DNA of 64,000 bases. Source: Odobenus rosmarus divergens. Taxonomy: Eukaryota > Chordata > Mammalia > Carnivora > Odobenidae. The number at the start of each line of letters is the position of its first letter. The stretch's first letter is position 1. Positions 57,701-64,000 of this stretch are shown in pieces. The stretch lies in contig NW_004450303.1 of assembly GCF_000321225.1 (NCBI RefSeq), positions 1,201,923-1,265,922 of the forward strand. Direction: 5' to 3'. The notes beneath the pieces are model-generated. The model made no database searches and was not told the DNA's origin. It saw only the letters and a program-made list of their open reading frames with translations. A program made the position numbers and the translations under genes.

Positions 57701-59231
57701 TAATTTCTGTGTACCCACTTCGCCAAGTGTGGATGTTAACTTTCTTTATGTACCTCACCATGTATTAAGGTATTAAAATTAAGACCAGGTCTACCAAATC
57801 AGTTGCAGCATGATATATTATTTCTTTTCTTTCTGATGATAATCTTTCTGCTTTCCTTCCTTCTTCTCCAGTTATATCATGAAGATTAAAAAATATGTGG
57901 AAATCAAGTGAACTATAATTCTAAAATTTAAATTGTAAAAACAAATTTTGTGAGTCAATTCTGAGTTGATTTGAGGAAAAATAATTATATATGTCTAATT
58001 TTTTAAACTATGATTTAGTGAATATGCTTAGAATGTTTTAATTTTATATGAATTAGAAAAGTGTTATTTGACTGTTTTGACTCTTGTCCATTGACTACTA
58101 GAAATCATTCACAGAAATGTTTGAGTTTAATCATCCAAAAGTGTTCGAGGATAATTTTTTTTATTTCTCAATTTCAGAAGTTACAAAAAAAATGTGAGAG
58201 GCACTGGCATTCTTTCATGTTTTTGTTATGATTTATTTGTGAAATTGATAAAGTATCTTCTTTCAACAAATTTACAAGTGAATTCTGAAACAAATTAAGC
58301 TAAAATGACTCTTCATCCTCTCCAATCAGGTATGAATACTTCACAAAGGGAGATAGGAAATGTATCGTTTGAATCAAATGTGGTTCTAGCCTAGGGTATG
58401 CCTAAATATGACTGAAAAAAAGAAAAAAGAACCGCTAAATCACAAGCGGCAAATTGGGGGAGGAATGATCACGAACAGAAGATAGGAAATAATCGTTCAC
58501 AACTATAATTCAAATGAGTATCTTTCAGTATTTTTTTGTGAGCCAGTTTTTGCAAGCTAGTACAGACTTTAGTATATTTGTATGTTTCTAGGGATCATTG
58601 TTTTAAAAGCCATGATAAAATAACAAAAACAAAAATTTACACACACATCTCATTTATTAACTAAAGCCTGAAAGATTTGAAAGAGTTTTTATCACTATAA
58701 CTCAAATGTATGTCCAATTGAAATGAAAATCCTTCTAAGGTAACAGTTCAAGAGCTGCCAGACATTTAGCTTTTGTAGTAAATGACAGATCATGAAGCAG
58801 ATTCTTTGAAAGGTAGAATGAGGATGAACACAAGGGCACTGGGGTCTAAAAGACTGGTCATTTGAAAGCTGTACAGTGCACACACAAAATCAAAAATAAA
58901 ACCAAAAGAACCTTCTAAAAATAAAATTACAGCTGCTTAAAAATCATGTCTAATGAATTTTAAAGTATATTTTTTGTAACCTTATAACGTGATAAGGATC
59001 AAATACATAAAACTGAAAGCATAAGTTTGAAAAAAGGATTCACAACTTTAATTTCTTAAAAAGAAGAAAATGGGAATTTGATATAGTGATGCATATTATT
59101 CTGTAAGATTAATCCAGCAATAGCAATCCTAAATTTGTTCCTTCATTTTACTCCTACCCACAGGTTATTGAAATGAAGGGTAGTGATTAATATTTTAGCT
59201 TATTTATTAAAAAAGTGAGAAAATCTGCCAT
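54790..59231. other. Long unique intron
   Basis: The longest stretch here without a called transposable element. It holds a 38-bp tandem duplication at 55831-55906. Frames such as 55974-56456 (160 codons) have no known motif or coding context. I saw no exon. Confidence 0.5.
55831..55906. repeat. Tandem duplication, 2 x 38 bp
   Basis: GGTTCTCACTTATGTTTTTA... and GGTTCTCGCTTATGTTTTTA... are adjacent 38-bp units at 55831-55868 and 55869-55906 that differ only at one CpG/CpA position (37 of 38 identical). Confidence 0.95.
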
Positions 59232-59475
59232 TTTTTAAAAAGATTTATTTATTTATTTATTTTTGAGAGAGACAACATGCACGAGTTGGGGAAGGGGCAG
59301 AGGGAGAGAATATCCAAGCAGACTCCCACTGAGCATGGAACCTGACATGGGGCTCGACATGGGGCTCGACATGGGGCTCGATCTCCATAAGCCTTGAGAT
59401 CAGGACCTGATCCGAAACCAAGAGTTGGTTGCTTAACCAACTGAGCCACCCAGGCACCCTGAGAATCTGCCAGTT
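59225..59475 (-). mobile_element. CAN-SINE, antisense, with internal 12-bp triplication
   Basis: AAAAAGATTTATTTATTTAT to ACTGAGCCACCCAGGCACCC, about 59236-59459. Flanks ATCTGCCATTTT and ATCTGCCAGTTTT are the target duplication. GACATGGGGCTC occurs three times in tandem at 59344-59379, which is not part of the normal SINE. Confidence 0.95.
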
Positions 59476-59479
59476 TTAA

Positions 59480-59694
59480 AAGCTAACATATTTATTGGTG
59501 AAAGACTGGATGCATTTCCCTAGATCATGGGGTAGAAGGGATATCTATTCTCACCACTTCTATTCAACACTGTACAGTATATTCTAGCCCAGGTAATTAG
59601 GCAAGAAAAATAAATAAAAGACATCTAAATTGGAAAAAAGAATACAGTCTCTATTGGCAGATGACATAATCTTCTATATGGAAAATCCTGAGGA

Positions 59695-59725
<31 letters not shown>

Positions 59726-61576
59726 ACCCCCCCAAAAAAACACAAAAAAAAACAAAACAAAAACCCTATTAGAGTTAATAATCAAGTTAAGTAAGGTGGC
59801 AGAGTACAAGAGCAATATATAGAAATCACTTTATTTTTATACACTTGCAGTGAATAATCTGAAAATGAAGTTAAGAAAACAATTCCATTCACCATTAAAT
59901 CAGAATGAACAAAGTACTTAGGAATAAATTGAACAAAAGTGACATCAAACTTAATACTTTGAAAACTACAAAACATTGTTGAAACAAATTCCCGAAATGG
60001 AAAAAACATCTCATGTTTGTGGATCAGATTTAACATTGTTAAGATGGCAAAACACTCCATACTGATTTATAGATTCAAAAAAAATTCCTATCAGGATCCC
60101 AATTGACTTCCTTGCAGAAATTGATGAGTTGATTCTAAAATTCACATGGAATTGCAAGGGACCAGAATAGCCAAAACAATCCTGAAGAACAGCAATCAAA
60201 TAAGATGACATACACTTCCCGATTTCAAATTTATTATAAAGCAACAGTAATCAAGATAGTGTGGTATTGGTATATGGATAGATATTGGCAGAATTCTATA
60301 CATCCATGATTAATTGAGTTTTTGACAAAGGTGCCAAAACTAATCAATGTGGAAAAATTAGATTTTTTAAATAATTGGTACTAAGACAACTGGATAGCCA
60401 CATGCAAAAGAATGATGTTAAACCCTTACCTCACACAACATAAAAATCAGCACAAAGTGTATCCAAGACCTCAGTGTAAGTGCTAAAAGAAGAAAATGTG
60501 GAAACAAATCTTCATGACCTTTGATCTGACAAAGTATTCTTAGGTAGAATACCAAAGTATAAACAACACAAGAAAAAATAGATAAATTTGGCTTCTTCAA
60601 AATGAAAAATTCTTATGCTTCAATTGAAGTATACCATCAGGAAGGCAAAATGACAACCTACAGAATTAGAGAAAATATTTGCCAATCATATATTTGATAC
60701 AAGACTTGTATCTAAAATATACAATGAGCTCTTATAACTCAATAACAAAAAGAAAAATAACCCAGTTAAAATATGGGCAGATCATCTGAATACTCAACTT
60801 CATGAAAGGATGCTCAACATCGTTAGTCACTAGAAATAAAAGTCAAAACCAAAATGAGATGCTACTTCATATCCAGTATGATGACTAGAGCCAAAAGTTC
60901 AAATAATAAATGTTGTCAAGGATGTAGAGAAATGGAACCCTTATACATCGCTGGTGGGAATGCAGAATGGCATCAATGCTTTGGAAAGTAGTTTGGCATT
61001 CCTCAAACAATTAAATACAGAATTACCATATGACCCAGCAATTCCCTGCCTAGATATACACTCAAGAGAAATGAAAACCTATGTCCCCACAAAAATTATA
61101 TATGAATGTTTATAGCAACCTTATTCATAATAGCCAAAAGGTGGGAAAAAAAAATGTCCACTGATGGATGAATGTGTAAACAAACTGTGGTATTCCATAC
61201 AATGAAAGATTATTCAGTCATAAAAAGGAATAAAATAATTATAAATGCTACATCTTGGATTAACTTTGAACACATTATGCTAAATGAAAACCAGACCCAA
61301 AATTTCACATACTATATATGATTCTCTTCATATGAATGTTCAGAATAGGGAAATCTGTAGAAACCAAAATAAACATAGTTACTTTAGGGCTATGAGGAGA
61401 TTAGAGGAAGGGTCTGAGATTTCTTTCTAAACTAATAAATATATTCTAAAATTGTTTATGTTGAGGGTTGTACAGTCTGTGAAGACACTACAAGCTATTG
61501 AATCATGCACCCTACATGATACAATAAATTATCTGTATGGTATGTGAATTATATCTCAATAAATCTATTTAAAAGG
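59480..61576 (+). mobile_element. L1, 3' third (reverse transcriptase end to 3'UTR)
   Basis: It starts within ORF2 (ATTCTCACCACTTCTATTCA), passes the catalytic block CTATTGGCAGATGACATAAT (L-A-D-D), AAAATTCACATGGAATTGCA, CATGCAAAAGAATGATGTTA and AGAATTACCATATGACCCAG, and ends with TATATCTCAATAAATCTATT. Many stops; inactive. A (CA)n run lies at 59697-59720. Confidence 0.92.
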
Positions 61577-61625
61577 ATAAATCACGTACTCACTTCAGCA
61601 GCACATACACTAAAAGTATAAATCA
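61577..61625 (+). pseudogene. U6 snRNA 5' fragment, tailless retropseudogene
   Basis: 61586-61615 (GTACTCACTTCAGCAGCACA then TACACTAAAA) matches U6 nucleotides 1-30 at 26 of 30 positions; three of the four changes are G to A. The rest of U6 is missing and there is no poly(A). ATAAATCA at 61577-61584 and 61618-61625 looks like a target-site duplication. It cannot form a working U6. Confidence 0.82.
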
Positions 61626-61959
61626 TTCTCCATTTTCTCCAAGTCAAATAATTTTATTTCACTTCTTTATTATTACCAAATGAAGTGATTAATTCCTCTG
61701 GCAGACCTTATCATCCAAGGCAATGTAGTATGTACTAATCTCTACGGTTTTGTAACTGGTATGTAGTGATAGGTGCCTCTTAGTTTTGAAATTTTTTTTT
61801 TTTGCAGAAGTGAAGAATTTGGCTATTAATATTTTTTATATTTTATTATCTATTTATTTATTATTTATATTTTAGTATTCTGGAATAAATTTAATCATAT
61901 ATCATAAAAGCATTGGTACCACATTTGTAAAATGACTTCTTTATCTATTTTTCCCTCCA
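61626..61959. other. Unique AT-rich intron
   Basis: No gene recognised. Confidence 0.5.
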
Positions 61960-62835
61960 GCTATCAACCCCAACTTCTACATAGATATTGATTTCCTCAA
62001 CTCCTTTTCAAGACTTCAGCAGTCCTAATTTGACTAATGACACTACAGTGCCATCAATTTTCTTCTTGCCAAAGTCACTCATTATTTCTACATTGACAAA
62101 ATCCATATTTAAAAGTCTTTGTCTCATGAAAGTTTCCAGCAACGCTTGACTTTGTCCCTTCTCTCATTTTTAAGCACTCTTGTGTCTGTTCCAAGGAATG
62201 GAAACACACTTGCTTTTTATCCCCAGGCCTTTCCAGTCTCCCTTACAAACAGTTCCTCTTTATCTGATGGCTAGATATTAAGTTCACTGATCTCAGTACT
62301 GGCCCCCCAGTTTCCTCATTTTATGTACTCTCTCCTTGCTGATCTCATCTACCAAGGCCTATTAATTCTCTACCCAAAATGTAGTGCCAAAGGGTCTCAA
62401 ATGCATGCACTTCAGTTAATCTCAGGGTCTCAAATGCACGCACTTCAGTTAATCTCAGCTAAATCCACTATCATTTCTTAATTGGAATCCTAGAATAACT
62501 TCATAATTGGACCTCACACACTCTTTCTTGCTCTTGTGCAATACATTCAGCAGCGTGAGCAATAGTGAGCTCTGAGAATTAAGGCAGATCATTATATCCC
62601 CCCGTCTAAAATACTTAAAAGACTTCTGTTGCACTAACAATAATTGCTGAGAAAACACCAACACCTGCCTCCGTATTCTAATTCCTGCCTATCTCTCGCC
62701 TCCTCTTTTACTCTTCCCTTTGTGTTCACTGTGTTTCTGCCACAACGAACAAGTAGCAGCAGAAACACAAAAATCTCTTTTGTTCCTCAGTACAGACATA
62801 AATTAACACATTACATTAAAGTGATAATCATATGA
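61960..62835 (+). mobile_element. Old L2 LINE fragment with a tandem duplication
   Basis: ACTGATCTCAGTACTGG, TGTACTCTCTCCTTGCTGAT, CTCATCTACCAAGGC, and later AGGCAGATCATTATATC and CACTGTGTTTCTGCCACAAC follow L2 ORF2 order in sense. It carries the 33-bp duplication at 62392-62457. Confidence 0.6.
62392..62457. repeat. Tandem duplication, 2 x 33 bp
   Basis: GGGTCTCAAATGCATGCACT... (62392-62424) and GGGTCTCAAATGCACGCACT... (62425-62457) are adjacent and differ only at one TG/CG position (32 of 33). Confidence 0.95.
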
Positions 62836-64000
62836 CCACATAAAATATTAACTTACAAAACAGTTCCTATGTAGTAGGTGACCAAATACATACATGCATA
62901 CATACAGACGCGGTGATTATCTCCCATCCCCACTAAAAAACACACTTACATATACTCGGCATTCCAAACTAATTTTTCAGGCCTGTCAAAGGCAAAATAA
63001 ATTGCCAGTTATCACTGCTTTATCAAACCCAACTGACATGGCAAGATTAGAACAGAAAAACAGTGTGACTAAAAGCAGCCATTGAAAATTGAATATGCTC
63101 ACATTAAAACAATTACTATGTAAATTGGTGCCTGGAAATGACTTATATAGATATGCTCTATAGCATGCTTGTCACTAGCCAGAAGCTAAGTTGACATTTT
63201 GTTCTGCTGCTTTTGAGAATGGGACTGAAAGAAATTTAGCTGAACCAAAATGGTTTCACAAGAAATCATATGACAAAAAGTTAAAGGAATATAAAGAAAT
63301 GTCCTCCCCTTTTTGAGCCTGAGTGGTTCCCTTGAGAAGTTAAAATATAAATGTTGTCAAAACATGATATATACATATATGTATCTATATATATATGTGT
63401 GTGTGTCTATATATATATATTTCCCCCCCCCTGTAGTAATGAAGTCAAACAAATTGTAGTGTTTTGAATTGGTTTCCCTCCCACACACATCCTAATGAAC
63501 TGACTGGATCTGAATTGGTACTGTCTGTTTTTATCACCATTTCAGGGAATTACCATGATTATTAAAGAAGGGCACAAAATCATGGAGAATGTGGGCCCCA
63601 AAGGAAGCTCAAAATATAACTCTCTGCCAGTTTATTGTAGTCATTACAAGGCAATAACATTTTAACACATTTAACATTAAATGAAAAATGTTCCAAGTTT
63701 CATATCTTTCACATGGGGTGTATATATTCTCATTTTAATCTGAAATATGTTAATATAATTAAAGAATCTTTAAAAGCATTCAACCATTCCATTCTTTAAC
63801 TTATTTCATCAGCAAAGTTATGGTGAGTAATATTGTTACAGATGCTACTATTACTTGAACAAACCTATCAACAAATATTAAGAATATATACAAGTCAAAT
63901 CATATGTTTCTTTCCTTTCTTGATATTACTCTAAATGGAAGAAGACATAAATTCACTTAATTTTGAGTCCTCTCAACATAGTAATTTTATTTATTTATTT
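62836..64000. other. Unique intron with TA/TG microsatellite
   Basis: A (TA)n-(TG)n run lies at 63366-63420, followed by C(9). The window ends in TTTATTTATTTATTT, which could be the tail of another antisense SINE cut by the window edge. Confidence 0.5.

Noticed and set aside
59344..59379. CRISPR-like short repeats
   Set aside because: Direct tandem 12-mers without spacers, inside a SINE in vertebrate DNA.
61586..61615. U6 snRNA gene
   Set aside because: Only the first ~30 nt are present; the rest of U6 and a terminator are missing, and I see no snRNA-type promoter.
52685..64000. Next GALNTL6 exon
   Set aside because: I looked for an exon starting with the expected Asn-Cys-Lys-type continuation and saw none; the intron seems to run past the window end.

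Overview
This window is vertebrate nuclear DNA, almost all of it intron, with no prokaryotic or viral gene organisation. The best clue to the organism is a dense family of tRNA-derived SINEs with a CACCTGGGTGGCTCAGT-type head, a CT-rich middle and a CAAATAAATAAATAAAATCTTT-like end followed by poly(A). This is the carnivore CAN-SINE family. The version here lacks the features I associate with canid SINEC_Cf and with the felid type. I therefore infer a non-canid caniform carnivore (bear, pinniped or mustelid type); I cannot resolve the species.

Only one protein-coding exon can be supported: 52546-52684 on the + strand. It is a 139-bp phase 1 to phase 2 exon with good splice sites. It encodes a stretch of a GT27 polypeptide N-acetylgalactosaminyltransferase, closest by recognition to GALNTL6. 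GALNTL6 is a very large, intron-rich gene, which fits: the rest of the window reads as parts of the two flanking introns. No second exon was recognised.

Layout: 1-4.6 kb holds a MaLR LTR, three SINEs and simple repeats. 4.6-6.4 kb is an old L2 on the + strand. 6.9-8.0 kb has a MIR and complex unique sequence. 8.4-14.6 kb holds SINEs, L1 pieces (one carrying an unclassified insertion of about 515 bp) and an MLT1-type LTR. 15-24 kb is antisense L2, interrupted by L1 3' ends and a SINE, and also contains a near-perfect 29-bp palindrome. 24.86-31.66 kb is a near full-length, dead, antisense L1. 33-36 kb holds a short permuted duplication, a MER2-like DNA transposon and two SINEs. 37-50 kb has scattered SINEs, nested L1s and a second MaLR LTR. 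49.3-51.3 kb is an L1 fragment lacking its 3' end but bounded by a perfect 16-bp duplication. 51.3-54.8 kb has SINEs, an L1M 3' end and the exon. 55-64 kb is mostly unique intron with an L1 (59.5-61.6 kb), a 30-nt U6 snRNA fragment with target-site duplication, and an old L2.

I count 26 SINEs (17 on +, 9 on -) plus one SINE tail fragment. I saw no CRISPR array, operon, functional RNA gene or novel multi-gene system. The unusual signals are retrotransposition by-products: a tailless U6 copy, a poly(A)-only insertion, a 3'-truncated L1 and a circularly permuted duplication. There are also two possible regulatory elements. Repeat boundaries and family names come from reading alone; no alignment software was run.
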